64,000 bases of DNA from Leptasterias polaris. Lineage: Eukaryota; Echinodermata; Asteroidea; Forcipulatida; Asteriidae. The stretch lies in NCBI GenBank assembly GCA_037783415.1, contig JAZGTN010000150.1, forward strand, positions 4,650,001-4,714,000, given 5' to 3'. Each line of letters begins with the position of its first letter. The stretch's first letter is position 1. Positions 9,925-25,800 of this stretch are shown here, piece by piece. A model generated the notes under the pieces. It searched no databases, had not been told where the DNA came from, and saw only the letters and a list, made by a program, of their open reading frames with translations. A program made the translations under genes and the position numbers.

Positions 9925-12900
9925 GAAATGAATACCTTGAGATTTGAAGCAGATTACGGCCCCTAGTGAAGGAGAACTTTTATATTCCTTGTTTTTACAG
10001 GTTTCCGCTTTGAGCAAAAGAGGAACTCTTTCAAGTCAATCAGTGCTACAATTATGCACCGAAGAGTTTTACCTCTATGCAACGAATACATGAAAACGAG
10101 GAACGAAGGAGACTGTTGAAGAAGATGAGCCTCAAATTGAAGAAGATCTTGTTGCTGAAATTCAAACTGGCCCATTCATCTTAGATCTTGATATTTGAAG
10201 AAGAATCCATGAACCCAATGGTATGTTGAAGTTTTAAGTTCTGGAGACAAGCAAACCGGTGCGGTTCATTTATTATAAAATGGAAAAGCTCTTTCTGAGT
10301 TTTTAAAACTAGATGACACAAATTAATTTCTTGCTAGTTGAAAGTTGATGGCTTTTTTGATGATATTGTTCTGTGGTGGAACAAAATCTTGATGGTACAG
10401 AATGAAGTCGATTTTCCGTAAGTGGGAACTCTTGATACACATCTATTTTATAAGGCCCTAACCAGGCTCTGGCAGATGTTGAGCCAGCTTAGCTTGGGGT
10501 GCAGTTTATTGTCATACTCCAGGACAACATTGAGCTCAGTCGAGGATGAGGAGTCTTTATTTGTAGCTGTACAGTTACAGAATGCGTGTATGACTCTTTG
10601 TATTTACCAGTAGGTGGAAACTCTTGATTCACAGCTATGAGGCCCTAACCAGGCACTGATAGATGTTGAACCAGCTTAGCCTGGGTGATGTTTATTCTCT
10701 TTCTCCAATACGACAAAGACTATCATCCAAGTAGGGGTTGTCTGTAGCTTGAAATGAATACCTTGAGATTTGAAGCAGATTACGGCCCCTAGTGAAGGAG
10801 AACTTTTATATTCCTTGTTTTTACAGGTTTCCGCTTTGAGCAAAAGAGGAACTCTTTCAAGTCAATCAGTGCTACAATTATGCACCGAAGAGTTTTACCT
10901 CTATGCAACGAATACATGAAAACGAGGAACGAAGGAGACTGTTGAAGAAGATGAGCCTCAAATTGAAGAAGATCTTGTTGCTGAAATTCAAACTGGCCCA
11001 TTCATCTTAGATCTTGATATTTGAAGAAGAATCCATGAACCCAATGGTATGTTGAAGTTTTAAGTTCTGGAGACAAGCAAACCGGTGCGGTTCATTTATT
11101 ATAAAATGGAAAAGCTCTTTCTGAGTTTTTAAAACTAGATGACACAAATTAATTTCTTGCTAGTTGAAAGTTGATGGCTTTTTTGATGATATTGTTCTGT
11201 GGTGGAACAAAATCTTGATGGTACAGAATGAAGTCGATTTTCCGTAAGTGGGAACTCTTGATACACATCTATTTTATAAGGCCCTAACCAGGCTCTGGCA
11301 GATGTTGAGCCAGCTTAGCTTGGGGTGCAGTTTATTGTCATACTCCAGGACAACATTGAGCTCAGTCGAGGATGAGGAGTCTTTATTTGTAGCTGTACAG
11401 TTACAGAATGCGTGTATGACTCTTTGTATTTACCAGTAGGTGGAAACTCTTGATTCACAGCTATGAGGCCCTAACCAGGCACTGATAGATGTTGAACCAG
11501 CTTAGCCTGGGTGATGTTTATTCTCTTTCTCCAATACGACAAAGACTATCATCCAAGTAGGGGTTGTCTGTAGCTTGAAATGAATACCTTGAGATTTGAA
11601 GCAGATTACGGCCCCTAGTGAAGGAGAACTTTTATATTCCTTGTTTTTACAGGTTTCCGCTTTGAGCAAAAGAGGAACTCTTTCAAGTCAATCAGTGCTA
11701 CAATTATGCACCGAAGAGTTTTACCTCTATGCAACGAATACATGAAAACGAGGAACGAAGGAGACTGTTGAAGAAGATGAGCCTCAAATTGAAGAAGATC
11801 TTGTTGCTGAAATTCAAACTGGCCCATTCATCTTAGATCTTGATATTTGAAGAAGAATCCATGAACCCAATGGTATGTTGAAGTTTTAAGTTCTGGAGAC
11901 AAGCAAACCGGTGCGGTTCATTTATTATAAAATGGAAAAGCTCTTTCTGAGTTTTTAAAACTAGATGACACAAATTAATTTCTTGCTAGTTGAAAGTTGA
12001 TGGCTTTTTTGATGATATTGTTCTGTGGTGGAACAAAATCTTGATGGTACAGAATGAAGTCGATTTTCCGTAAGTGGGAACTCTTGATACACATCTATTT
12101 TATAAGGCCCTAACCAGGCTCTGGCAGATGTTGAGCCAGCTTAGCTTGGGGTGCAGTTTATTGTCATACTCCAGGACAACATTGAGCTCAGTCGAGGATG
12201 AGGAGTCTTTATTTGTAGCTGTACAGTTACAGAATGCGTGTATGACTCTTTGTATTTACCAGTAGGTGGAAACTCTTGATTCACAGCTATGAGGCCCTAA
12301 CCAGGCACTGATAGATGTTGAACCAGCTTAGCCTGGGTGATGTTTATTCTCTTTCTCCAATACGACAAAGACTATCATCCAAGTAGGGGTTGTCTGTAGC
12401 TTGAAATGAATACCTTGAGATTTGAAGCAGATTACGGCCCCTAGTGAAGGAGAACTTTTATATTCCTTGTTTTTACAGGTTTCCGCTTTGAGCAAAAGAG
12501 GAACTCTTTCAAGTCAATCAGTGCTACAATTATGCACCGAAGAGTTTTACCTCTATGCAACGAATACATGAAAACGAGGAACGAAGGAGACTGTTGAAGA
12601 AGATGAGCCTCAAATTGAAGAAGATCTTGTTGCTGAAATTCAAACTGGCCCATTCATCTTAGATCTTGATATTTGAAGAAGAATCCATGAACCCAATGGT
12701 ATGTTGAAGTTTTAAGTTCTGGAGACAAGCAAACCGGTGCGGTTCATTTATTATAAAATGGAAAAGCTCTTTCTGAGTTTTTAAAACTAGATGACACAAA
12801 TTAATTTCTTGCTAGTTGAAAGTTGATGGCTTTTTTGATGATATTGTTCTGTGGTGGAACAAAATCTTGATGGTACAGAATGAAGTCGATTTTCCGTAAG

Positions 12901-14054
12901 TGGGAACTCTTGATACACATCTATTTTATAAGGCCCTAACCAGGCTCTGGCAGATGTTGAGCCAGCTTAGCTTGGGGTGCAGTTTATTGTCATACTCCAG
13001 GACAACATTGAGCTCAGTCGAGGATGAGGAGTCTTTATTTGTAGCTGTACAGTTACAGAATGCGTGTATGACTCTTTGTATTTACCAGTAGGTGGAAACT
13101 CTTGATTCACAGCTATGAGGCCCTAACCAGGCACTGATAGATGTTGAACCAGCTTAGCCTGGGTGATGTTTATTCTCTTTCTCCAATACGACAAAGACTA
13201 TCATCCAAGTAGGGGTTGTCTGTAGCTTGAAATGAATACCTTGAGATTTGAAGCAGATTACGGCCCCTAGTGAAGGAGAACTTTTATATTCCTTGTTTTT
13301 ACAGGTTTCCGCTTTGAGCAAAAGAGGAACTCTTTCAAGTCAATCAGTGCTACAATTATGCACCGAAGAGTTTTACCTCTATGCAACGAATACATGAAAA
13401 CGAGGAACGAAGGAGACTGTTGAAGAAGATGAGCCTCAAATTGAAGAAGATCTTGTTGCTGAAATTCAAACTGGCCCATTCATCTTAGATCTTGATATTT
13501 GAAGAAGAATCCATGAACCCAATGGTATGTTGAAGTTTTAAGTTCTGGAGACAAGCAAACCGGTGCGGTTCATTTATTATAAAATGGAAAAGCTCTTTCT
13601 GAGTTTTTAAAACTAGATGACACAAATTAATTTCTTGCTAGTTGAAAGTTGATGGCTTTTTTGATGATATTGTTCTGTGGTGGAACAAAATCTTGATGGT
13701 ACAGAATGAAGTCGATTTTCCGTAAGTGGGAACTCTTGATACACATCTATTTTATAAGGCCCTAACCAGGCTCTGGCAGATGTTGAGCCAGCTTAGCTTG
13801 GGGTGCAGTTTATTGTCATACTCCAGGACAACATTGAGCTCAGTCGAGGATGAGGAGTCTTTATTTGTAGCTGTACAGTTACAGAATGCGTGTATGACTC
13901 TTTGTATTTACCAGTAGGTGGAAACTCTTGATTCACAGCTATGAGGCCCTAACCAGGCACTGATAGATGTTGAACCAGCTTAGCCTGGGTGATGTTTATT
14001 CTCTTTCTCCAATACGACAAAGACTATCATCCAAGTAGGGGTTGTCTGTAGCTT

Positions 14055-14880
14055 GAAATGAATACCTTGAGATTTGAAGCAGATTACGGCCCCTAGTGAA
14101 GGAGAACTTTTATATTCCTTGTTTTTACAGGTTTCCGCTTTGAGCAAAAGAGGAACTCTTTCAAGTCAATCAGTGCTACAATTATGCACCGAAGAGTTTT
14201 ACCTCTATGCAACGAATACATGAAAACGAGGAACGAAGGAGACTGTTGAAGAAGATGAGCCTCAAATTGAAGAAGATCTTGTTGCTGAAATTCAAACTGG
14301 CCCATTCATCTTAGATCTTGATATTTGAAGAAGAATCCATGAACCCAATGGTATGTTGAAGTTTTAAGTTCTGGAGACAAGCAAACCGGTGCGGTTCATT
14401 TATTATAAAATGGAAAAGCTCTTTCTGAGTTTTTAAAACTAGATGACACAAATTAATTTCTTGCTAGTTGAAAGTTGATGGCTTTTTTGATGATATTGTT
14501 CTGTGGTGGAACAAAATCTTGATGGTACAGAATGAAGTCGATTTTCCGTAAGTGGGAACTCTTGATACACATCTATTTTATAAGGCCCTAACCAGGCTCT
14601 GGCAGATGTTGAGCCAGCTTAGCTTGGGGTGCAGTTTATTGTCATACTCCAGGACAACATTGAGCTCAGTCGAGGATGAGGAGTCTTTATTTGTAGCTGT
14701 ACAGTTACAGAATGCGTGTATGACTCTTTGTATTTACCAGTAGGTGGAAACTCTTGATTCACAGCTATGAGGCCCTAACCAGGCACTGATAGATGTTAAA
14801 CCAGCTTAGCCTGGGTGATGTTTATTCTCTTTCTCCAATACGACAAAGACTATCATCCAAGTAGGGGTTGTCTGTAGCTT
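14055..14880. repeat. Unit 18: private G-to-A change in module B
   Basis: Position 14798 is A where other units have G (unit-1 coordinate 750), in the AGATGTTGAACC block of module B. It is the only copy seen with this change and immediately precedes the 832-bp unit 19. Confidence 0.85.
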
Positions 14881-15712
14881 GAAATGAATACCTTGAGATT
14901 TGAAGCAGATTACGGCCCCTAGTGAAGGAGAACTTTTATATTCCTTGTTTTTACAGGTTTCCGCTTTGAGCAAAAGAGGAACTCTTTCAAGTCAATCAGT
15001 GCTACAATTATGCACCGAAGAGTTTTACCTCTATGCAACGAATACATGAAAACGAGGAACGAAGGAGACTGTTGAAGAAGATGAGCCTCAAATTGAAGAA
15101 GATCTTGTTGCTGAAATTCAAACTGGCCCATTCATCTTAGATCTTGATATTTGAAGAAGAATCCATGAACCCAATGGTATGTTGAAGTTTTAAGTTCTGG
15201 AGACAAGCAAACCGGTGCGGTTCATTTATTATAAAATGGAAAAGCTCTTTCTGAGTTTTTAAAACTAGATGACACAAATTAATTTCTTGCTAGTTGAAAG
15301 TTGATGGCTTTTTTGATGATATTGTTCTGTGGTGGAACAAAATCTTGATGGTACAGAATGAAGTCGATTTTCCGTAAGTGGGAACTCTTGATACACATCT
15401 ATTTTATAAGGCCCTAACCAGGCTCTGGCAGATGTTGAGCCAGCTTAGCTTGGGGTGCAGTTTATTGTCATACTCCAGGACAACATTGAGCTCAGTCGAG
15501 GATGAGGAGTCTTTATTTGTAGCTGTACAGTTACAGAATGCGTGTACATGTATGACTCTTTGTATTTACCAGTAGGTGGAAACTCTTGATTCACAGCTAT
15601 GAGGCCCTAACCAGGCACTGATAGATGTTGAACCAGCTTAGCCTGGGTGATGTTTATTCTCTTTCTCCAATACGACAAAGACTATCATCCAAGTAGGGGT
15701 TGTCTGTAGCTT
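14881..15712. repeat. Unit 19: 832-bp variant
   Basis: This is the third copy with the 17-base alternating tract (15538-15554), otherwise consensus by eye. The three 832-bp copies are 11 and 7 units apart and confined to the first quarter of the window. Confidence 0.95.
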
Positions 15713-18700
15713 GAAATGAATACCTTGAGATTTGAAGCAGATTACGGCCCCTAGTGAAGGAGAACTTTTATATTCCTTGTTTTTACAGGTTTCCGCTTTG
15801 AGCAAAAGAGGAACTCTTTCAAGTCAATCAGTGCTACAATTATGCACCGAAGAGTTTTACCTCTATGCAACGAATACATGAAAACGAGGAACGAAGGAGA
15901 CTGTTGAAGAAGATGAGCCTCAAATTGAAGAAGATCTTGTTGCTGAAATTCAAACTGGCCCATTCATCTTAGATCTTGATATTTGAAGAAGAATCCATGA
16001 ACCCAATGGTATGTTGAAGTTTTAAGTTCTGGAGACAAGCAAACCGGTGCGGTTCATTTATTATAAAATGGAAAAGCTCTTTCTGAGTTTTTAAAACTAG
16101 ATGACACAAATTAATTTCTTGCTAGTTGAAAGTTGATGGCTTTTTTGATGATATTGTTCTGTGGTGGAACAAAATCTTGATGGTACAGAATGAAGTCGAT
16201 TTTCCGTAAGTGGGAACTCTTGATACACATCTATTTTATAAGGCCCTAACCAGGCTCTGGCAGATGTTGAGCCAGCTTAGCTTGGGGTGCAGTTTATTGT
16301 CATACTCCAGGACAACATTGAGCTCAGTCGAGGATGAGGAGTCTTTATTTGTAGCTGTACAGTTACAGAATGCGTGTATGACTCTTTGTATTTACCAGTA
16401 GGTGGAAACTCTTGATTCACAGCTATGAGGCCCTAACCAGGCACTGATAGATGTTGAACCAGCTTAGCCTGGGTGATGTTTATTCTCTTTCTCCAATACG
16501 ACAAAGACTATCATCCAAGTAGGGGTTGTCTGTAGCTTGAAATGAATACCTTGAGATTTGAAGCAGATTACGGCCCCTAGTGAAGGAGAACTTTTATATT
16601 CCTTGTTTTTACAGGTTTCCGCTTTGAGCAAAAGAGGAACTCTTTCAAGTCAATCAGTGCTACAATTATGCACCGAAGAGTTTTACCTCTATGCAACGAA
16701 TACATGAAAACGAGGAACGAAGGAGACTGTTGAAGAAGATGAGCCTCAAATTGAAGAAGATCTTGTTGCTGAAATTCAAACTGGCCCATTCATCTTAGAT
16801 CTTGATATTTGAAGAAGAATCCATGAACCCAATGGTATGTTGAAGTTTTAAGTTCTGGAGACAAGCAAACCGGTGCGGTTCATTTATTATAAAATGGAAA
16901 AGCTCTTTCTGAGTTTTTAAAACTAGATGACACAAATTAATTTCTTGCTAGTTGAAAGTTGATGGCTTTTTTGATGATATTGTTCTGTGGTGGAACAAAA
17001 TCTTGATGGTACAGAATGAAGTCGATTTTCCGTAAGTGGGAACTCTTGATACACATCTATTTTATAAGGCCCTAACCAGGCTCTGGCAGATGTTGAGCCA
17101 GCTTAGCTTGGGGTGCAGTTTATTGTCATACTCCAGGACAACATTGAGCTCAGTCGAGGATGAGGAGTCTTTATTTGTAGCTGTACAGTTACAGAATGCG
17201 TGTATGACTCTTTGTATTTACCAGTAGGTGGAAACTCTTGATTCACAGCTATGAGGCCCTAACCAGGCACTGATAGATGTTGAACCAGCTTAGCCTGGGT
17301 GATGTTTATTCTCTTTCTCCAATACGACAAAGACTATCATCCAAGTAGGGGTTGTCTGTAGCTTGAAATGAATACCTTGAGATTTGAAGCAGATTACGGC
17401 CCCTAGTGAAGGAGAACTTTTATATTCCTTGTTTTTACAGGTTTCCGCTTTGAGCAAAAGAGGAACTCTTTCAAGTCAATCAGTGCTACAATTATGCACC
17501 GAAGAGTTTTACCTCTATGCAACGAATACATGAAAACGAGGAACGAAGGAGACTGTTGAAGAAGATGAGCCTCAAATTGAAGAAGATCTTGTTGCTGAAA
17601 TTCAAACTGGCCCATTCATCTTAGATCTTGATATTTGAAGAAGAATCCATGAACCCAATGGTATGTTGAAGTTTTAAGTTCTGGAGACAAGCAAACCGGT
17701 GCGGTTCATTTATTATAAAATGGAAAAGCTCTTTCTGAGTTTTTAAAACTAGATGACACAAATTAATTTCTTGCTAGTTGAAAGTTGATGGCTTTTTTGA
17801 TGATATTGTTCTGTGGTGGAACAAAATCTTGATGGTACAGAATGAAGTCGATTTTCCGTAAGTGGGAACTCTTGATACACATCTATTTTATAAGGCCCTA
17901 ACCAGGCTCTGGCAGATGTTGAGCCAGCTTAGCTTGGGGTGCAGTTTATTGTCATACTCCAGGACAACATTGAGCTCAGTCGAGGATGAGGAGTCTTTAT
18001 TTGTAGCTGTACAGTTACAGAATGCGTGTATGACTCTTTGTATTTACCAGTAGGTGGAAACTCTTGATTCACAGCTATGAGGCCCTAACCAGGCACTGAT
18101 AGATGTTGAACCAGCTTAGCCTGGGTGATGTTTATTCTCTTTCTCCAATACGACAAAGACTATCATCCAAGTAGGGGTTGTCTGTAGCTTGAAATGAATA
18201 CCTTGAGATTTGAAGCAGATTACGGCCCCTAGTGAAGGAGAACTTTTATATTCCTTGTTTTTACAGGTTTCCGCTTTGAGCAAAAGAGGAACTCTTTCAA
18301 GTCAATCAGTGCTACAATTATGCACCGAAGAGTTTTACCTCTATGCAACGAATACATGAAAACGAGGAACGAAGGAGACTGTTGAAGAAGATGAGCCTCA
18401 AATTGAAGAAGATCTTGTTGCTGAAATTCAAACTGGCCCATTCATCTTAGATCTTGATATTTGAAGAAGAATCCATGAACCCAATGGTATGTTGAAGTTT
18501 TAAGTTCTGGAGACAAGCAAACCGGTGCGGTTCATTTATTATAAAATGGAAAAGCTCTTTCTGAGTTTTTAAAACTAGATGACACAAATTAATTTCTTGC
18601 TAGTTGAAAGTTGATGGCTTTTTTGATGATATTGTTCTGTGGTGGAACAAAATCTTGATGGTACAGAATGAAGTCGATTTTCCGTAAGTGGGAACTCTTG

Positions 18701-19842
18701 ATACACATCTATTTTATAAGGCCCTAACCAGGCTCTGGCAGATGTTGAGCCAGCTTAGCTTGGGGTGCAGTTTATTGTCATACTCCAGGACAACATTGAG
18801 CTCAGTCGAGGATGAGGAGTCTTTATTTGTAGCTGTACAGTTACAGAATGCGTGTATGACTCTTTGTATTTACCAGTAGGTGGAAACTCTTGATTCACAG
18901 CTATGAGGCCCTAACCAGGCACTGATAGATGTTGAACCAGCTTAGCCTGGGTGATGTTTATTCTCTTTCTCCAATACGACAAAGACTATCATCCAAGTAG
19001 GGGTTGTCTGTAGCTTGAAATGAATACCTTGAGATTTGAAGCAGATTACGGCCCCTAGTGAAGGAGAACTTTTATATTCCTTGTTTTTACAGGTTTCCGC
19101 TTTGAGCAAAAGAGGAACTCTTTCAAGTCAATCAGTGCTACAATTATGCACCGAAGAGTTTTACCTCTATGCAACGAATACATGAAAACGAGGAACGAAG
19201 GAGACTGTTGAAGAAGATGAGCCTCAAATTGAAGAAGATCTTGTTGCTGAAATTCAAACTGGCCCATTCATCTTAGATCTTGATATTTGAAGAAGAATCC
19301 ATGAACCCAATGGTATGTTGAAGTTTTAAGTTCTGGAGACAAGCAAACCGGTGCGGTTCATTTATTATAAAATGGAAAAGCTCTTTCTGAGTTTTTAAAA
19401 CTAGATGACACAAATTAATTTCTTGCTAGTTGAAAGTTGATGGCTTTTTTGATGATATTGTTCTGTGGTGGAACAAAATCTTGATGGTACAGAATGAAGT
19501 CGATTTTCCGTAAGTGGGAACTCTTGATACACATCTATTTTATAAGGCCCTAACCAGGCTCTGGCAGATGTTGAGCCAGCTTAGCTTGGGGTGCAGTTTA
19601 TTGTCATACTCCAGGACAACATTGAGCTCAGTCGAGGATGAGGAGTCTTTATTTGTAGCTGTACAGTTACAGAATGCGTGTATGACTCTTTGTATTTACC
19701 AGTAGGTGGAAACTCTTGATTCACAGCTATGAGGCCCTAACCAGGCACTGATAGATGTTGAACCAGCTTAGCCTGGGTGATGTTTATTCTCTTTCTCCAA
19801 TACGACAAAGACTATCATCCAAGTAGGGGTTGTCTGTAGCTT

Positions 19843-22800
19843 GAAATGAATACCTTGAGATTTGAAGCAGATTACGGCCCCTAGTGAAGGAGAACTTTTA
19901 TATTCCTTGTTTTTACAGGTTTCCGCTTTGAGCAAAAGAGGAACTCTTTCAAGTCAATCAGTGCTACAATTATGCACCGAAGAGTTTTACCTCTATGCAA
20001 CGAATACATGAAAACGAGGAACGAAGGAGACTGTTGAAGAAGATGAGCCTCAAATTGAAGAAGATCTTGTTGCTGAAATTCAAACTGGCCCATTCATCTT
20101 AGATCTTGATATTTGAAGAAGAATCCATGAACCCAATGGTATGTTGAAGTTTTAAGTTCTGGAGACAAGCAAACCGGTGCGGTTCATTTATTATAAAATG
20201 GAAAAGCTCTTTCTGAGTTTTTAAAACTAGATGACACAAATTAAGTTCTTGCTAGTTGAAAGTTGATGGCTTTTTTGATGATATTGTTCTGTGGTGGAAC
20301 AAAATCTTGATGGTACAGAATGAAGTCGATTTTCCGTAAGTGGGAACTCTTGATACACATCTATTTTATAAGGCCCTAACCAGGCTCTGGCAGATGTTGA
20401 GCCAGCTTAGCTTGGGGTGCAGTTTATTGTCATACTCCAGGACAACATTGAGCTCAGTCGAGGATGAGGAGTCTTTATTTGTAGCTGTACAGTTACAGAA
20501 TGCGTGTATGACTCTTTGTATTTACCAGTAGGTGGAAACTCTTGATTCACAGCTATGAGGCCCTAACCAGGCACTGATAGATGTTGAACCAGCTTAGCCT
20601 GGGTGATGTTTATTCTCTTTCTCCAATACGACAAAGACTATCATCCAAGTAGGGGTTGTCTGTAGCTTGAAATGAATACCTTGAGATTTGAAGCAGATTA
20701 CGGCCCCTAGTGAAGGAGAACTTTTATATTCCTTGTTTTTACAGGTTTCCGCTTTGAGCAAAAGAGGAACTCTTTCAAGTCAATCAGTGCTACAATTATG
20801 CACCGAAGAGTTTTACCTCTATGCAACGAATACATGAAAACGAGGAACGAAGGAGACTGTTGAAGAAGATGAGCCTCAAATTGAAGAAGATCTTGTTGCT
20901 GAAATTCAAACTGGCCCATTCATCTTAGATCTTGATATTTGAAGAAGAATCCATGAACCCAATGGTATGTTGAAGTTTTAAGTTCTGGAGACAAGCAAAC
21001 CGGTGCGGTTCATTTATTATAAAATGGAAAAGCTCTTTCTGAGTTTTTAAAACTAGATGACACAAATTAAGTTCTTGCTAGTTGAAAGTTGATGGCTTTT
21101 TTGATGATATTGTTCTGTGGTGGAACAAAATCTTGATGGTACAGAATGAAGTCGATTTTCCGTAAGTGGGAACTCTTGATACACATCTATTTTATAAGGC
21201 CCTAACCAGGCTCTGGCAGATGTTGAGCCAGCTTAGCTTGGGGTGCAGTTTATTGTCATACTCCAGGACAACATTGAGCTCAGTCGAGGATGAGGAGTCT
21301 TTATTTGTAGCTGTACAGTTACAGAATGCGTGTATGACTCTTTGTATTTACCAGTAGGTGGAAACTCTTGATTCACAGCTATGAGGCCCTAACCAGGCAC
21401 TGATAGATGTTGAACCAGCTTAGCCTGGGTGATGTTTATTCTCTTTCTCCAATACGACAAAGACTATCATCCAAGTAGGGGTTGTCTGTAGCTTGAAATG
21501 AATACCTTGAGATTTGAAGCAGATTACGGCCCCTAGTGAAGGAGAACTTTTATATTCCTTGTTTTTACAGGTTTCCGCTTTGAGCAAAAGAGGAACTCTT
21601 TCAAGTCAATCAGTGCTACAATTATGCACCGAAGAGTTTTACCTCTATGCAACGAATACATGAAAACGAGGAACGAAGGAGACTGTTGAAGAAGATGAGC
21701 CTCAAATTGAAGAAGATCTTGTTGCTGAAATTCAAACTGGCCCATTCATCTTAGATCTTGATATTTGAAGAAGAATCCATGAACCCAATGGTATGTTGAA
21801 GTTTTAAGTTCTGGAGACAAGCAAACCGGTGCGGTTCATTTATTATAAAATGGAAAAGCTCTTTCTGAGTTTTTAAAACTAGATGACACAAATTAATTTC
21901 TTGCTAGTTGAAAGTTGATGGCTTTTTTGATGATATTGTTCTGTGGTGGAACAAAATCTTGATGGTACAGAATGAAGTCGATTTTCCGTAAGTGGGAACT
22001 CTTGATACACATCTATTTTATAAGGCCCTAACCAGGCTCTGGCAGATGTTGAGCCAGCTTAGCTTGGGGTGCAGTTTATTGTCATACTCCAGGACAACAT
22101 TGAGCTCAGTCGAGGATGAGGAGTCTTTATTTGTAGCTGTACAGTTACAGAATGCGTGTATGACTCTTTGTATTTACCAGTAGGTGGAAACTCTTGATTC
22201 ACAGCTATGAGGCCCTAACCAGGCACTGATAGATGTTGAACCAGCTTAGCCTGGGTGATGTTTATTCTCTTTCTCCAATACGACAAAGACTATCATCCAA
22301 GTAGGGGTTGTCTGTAGCTTGAAATGAATACCTTGAGATTTGAAGCAGATTACGGCCCCTAGTGAAGGAGAACTTTTATATTCCTTGTTTTTACAGGTTT
22401 CCGCTTTGAGCAAAAGAGGAACTCTTTCAAGTCAATCAGTGCTACAATTATGCACCGAAGAGTTTTACCTCTATGCAACGAATACATGAAAACGAGGAAC
22501 GAAGGAGACTGTTGAAGAAGATGAGCCTCAAATTGAAGAAGATCTTGTTGCTGAAATTCAAACTGGCCCATTCATCTTAGATCTTGATATTTGAAGAAGA
22601 ATCCATGAACCCAATGGTATGTTGAAGTTTTAAGTTCTGGAGACAAGCAAACCGGTGCGGTTCATTTATTATAAAATGGAAAAGCTCTTTCTGAGTTTTT
22701 AAAACTAGATGACACAAATTAATTTCTTGCTAGTTGAAAGTTGATGGCTTTTTTGATGATATTGTTCTGTGGTGGAACAAAATCTTGATGGTACAGAATG

Positions 22801-25800
22801 AAGTCGATTTTCCGTAAGTGGGAACTCTTGATACACATCTATTTTATAAGGCCCTAACCAGGCTCTGGCAGATGTTGAGCCAGCTTAGCTTGGGGTGCAG
22901 TTTATTGTCATACTCCAGGACAACATTGAGCTCAGTCGAGGATGAGGAGTCTTTATTTGTAGCTGTACAGTTACAGAATGCGTGTATGACTCTTTGTATT
23001 TACCAGTAGGTGGAAACTCTTGATTCACAGCTATGAGGCCCTAACCAGGCACTGATAGATGTTGAACCAGCTTAGCCTGGGTGATGTTTATTCTCTTTCT
23101 CCAATACGACAAAGACTATCATCCAAGTAGGGGTTGTCTGTAGCTTGAAATGAATACCTTGAGATTTGAAGCAGATTACGGCCCCTAGTGAAGGAGAACT
23201 TTTATATTCCTTGTTTTTACAGGTTTCCGCTTTGAGCAAAAGAGGAACTCTTTCAAGTCAATCAGTGCTACAATTATGCACCGAAGAGTTTTACCTCTAT
23301 GCAACGAATACATGAAAACGAGGAACGAAGGAGACTGTTGAAGAAGATGAGCCTCAAATTGAAGAAGATCTTGTTGCTGAAATTCAAACTGGCCCATTCA
23401 TCTTAGATCTTGATATTTGAAGAAGAATCCATGAACCCAATGGTATGTTGAAGTTTTAAGTTCTGGAGACAAGCAAACCGGTGCGGTTCATTTATTATAA
23501 AATGGAAAAGCTCTTTCTGAGTTTTTAAAACTAGATGACACAAATTAAGTTCTTGCTAGTTGAAAGTTGATGGCTTTTTTGATGATATTGTTCTGTGGTG
23601 GAACAAAATCTTGATGGTACAGAATGAAGTCGATTTTCCGTAAGTGGGAACTCTTGATACACATCTATTTTATAAGGCCCTAACCAGGCTCTGGCAGATG
23701 TTGAGCCAGCTTAGCTTGGGGTGCAGTTTATTGTCATACTCCAGGACAACATTGAGCTCAGTCGAGGATGAGGAGTCTTTATTTGTAGCTGTACAGTTAC
23801 AGAATGCGTGTATGACTCTTTGTATTTACCAGTAGGTGGAAACTCTTGATTCACAGCTATGAGGCCCTAACCAGGCACTGATAGATGTTGAACCAGCTTA
23901 GCCTGGGTGATGTTTATTCTCTTTCTCCAATACGACAAAGACTATCATCCAAGTAGGGGTTGTCTGTAGCTTGAAATGAATACCTTGAGATTTGAAGCAG
24001 ATTACGGCCCCTAGTGAAGGAGAACTTTTATATTCCTTGTTTTTACAGGTTTCCGCTTTGAGCAAAAGAGGAACTCTTTCAAGTCAATCAGTGCTACAAT
24101 TATGCACCGAAGAGTTTTACCTCTATGCAACGAATACATGAAAACGAGGAACGAAGGAGACTGTTGAAGAAGATGAGCCTCAAATTGAAGAAGATCTTGT
24201 TGCTGAAATTCAAACTGGCCCATTCATCTTAGATCTTGATATTTGAAGAAGAATCCATGAACCCAATGGTATGTTGAAGTTTTAAGTTCTGGAGACAAGC
24301 AAACCGGTGCGGTTCATTTATTATAAAATGGAAAAGCTCTTTCTGAGTTTTTAAAACTAGATGACACAAATTAAGTTCTTGCTAGTTGAAAGTTGATGGC
24401 TTTTTTGATGATATTGTTCTGTGGTGGAACAAAATCTTGATGGTACAGAATGAAGTCGATTTTCCGTAAGTGGGAACTCTTGATACACATCTATTTTATA
24501 AGGCCCTAACCAGGCTCTGGCAGATGTTGAGCCAGCTTAGCTTGGGGTGCAGTTTATTGTCATACTCCAGGACAACATTGAGCTCAGTCGAGGATGAGGA
24601 GTCTTTATTTGTAGCTGTACAGTTACAGAATGCGTGTATGACTCTTTGTATTTACCAGTAGGTGGAAACTCTTGATTCACAGCTATGAGGCCCTAACCAG
24701 GCACTGATAGATGTTGAACCAGCTTAGCCTGGGTGATGTTTATTCTCTTTCTCCAATACGACAAAGACTATCATCCAAGTAGGGGTTGTCTGTAGCTTGA
24801 AATGAATACCTTGAGATTTGAAGCAGATTACGGCCCCTAGTGAAGGAGAACTTTTATATTCCTTGTTTTTACAGGTTTCCGCTTTGAGCAAAAGAGGAAC
24901 TCTTTCAAGTCAATCAGTGCTACAATTATGCACCGAAGAGTTTTACCTCTATGCAACGAATACATGAAAACGAGGAACGAAGGAGACTGTTGAAGAAGAT
25001 GAGCCTCAAATTGAAGAAGATCTTGTTGCTGAAATTCAAACTGGCCCATTCATCTTAGATCTTGATATTTGAAGAAGAATCCATGAACCCAATGGTATGT
25101 TGAAGTTTTAAGTTCTGGAGACAAGCAAACCGGTGCGGTTCATTTATTATAAAATGGAAAAGCTCTTTCTGAGTTTTTAAAACTAGATGACACAAATTAA
25201 TTTCTTGCTAGTTGAAAGTTGATGGCTTTTTTGATGATATTGTTCTGTGGTGGAACAAAATCTTGATGGTACAGAATGAAGTCGATTTTCCGTAAGTGGG
25301 AACTCTTGATACACATCTATTTTATAAGGCCCTAACCAGGCTCTGGCAGATGTTGAGCCAGCTTAGCTTGGGGTGCAGTTTATTGTCATACTCCAGGACA
25401 ACATTGAGCTCAGTCGAGGATGAGGAGTCTTTATTTGTAGCTGTACAGTTACAGAATGCGTGTATGACTCTTTGTATTTACCAGTAGGTGGAAACTCTTG
25501 ATTCACAGCTATGAGGCCCTAACCAGGCACTGATAGATGTTGAACCAGCTTAGCCTGGGTGATGTTTATTCTCTTTCTCCAATACGACAAAGACTATCAT
25601 CCAAGTAGGGGTTGTCTGTAGCTTGAAATGAATACCTTGAGATTTGAAGCAGATTACGGCCCCTAGTGAAGGAGAACTTTTATATTCCTTGTTTTTACAG
25701 GTTTCCGCTTTGAGCAAAAGAGGAACTCTTTCAAGTCAATCAGTGCTACAATTATGCACCGAAGAGTTTTACCTCTATGCAACGAATACATGAAAACGAG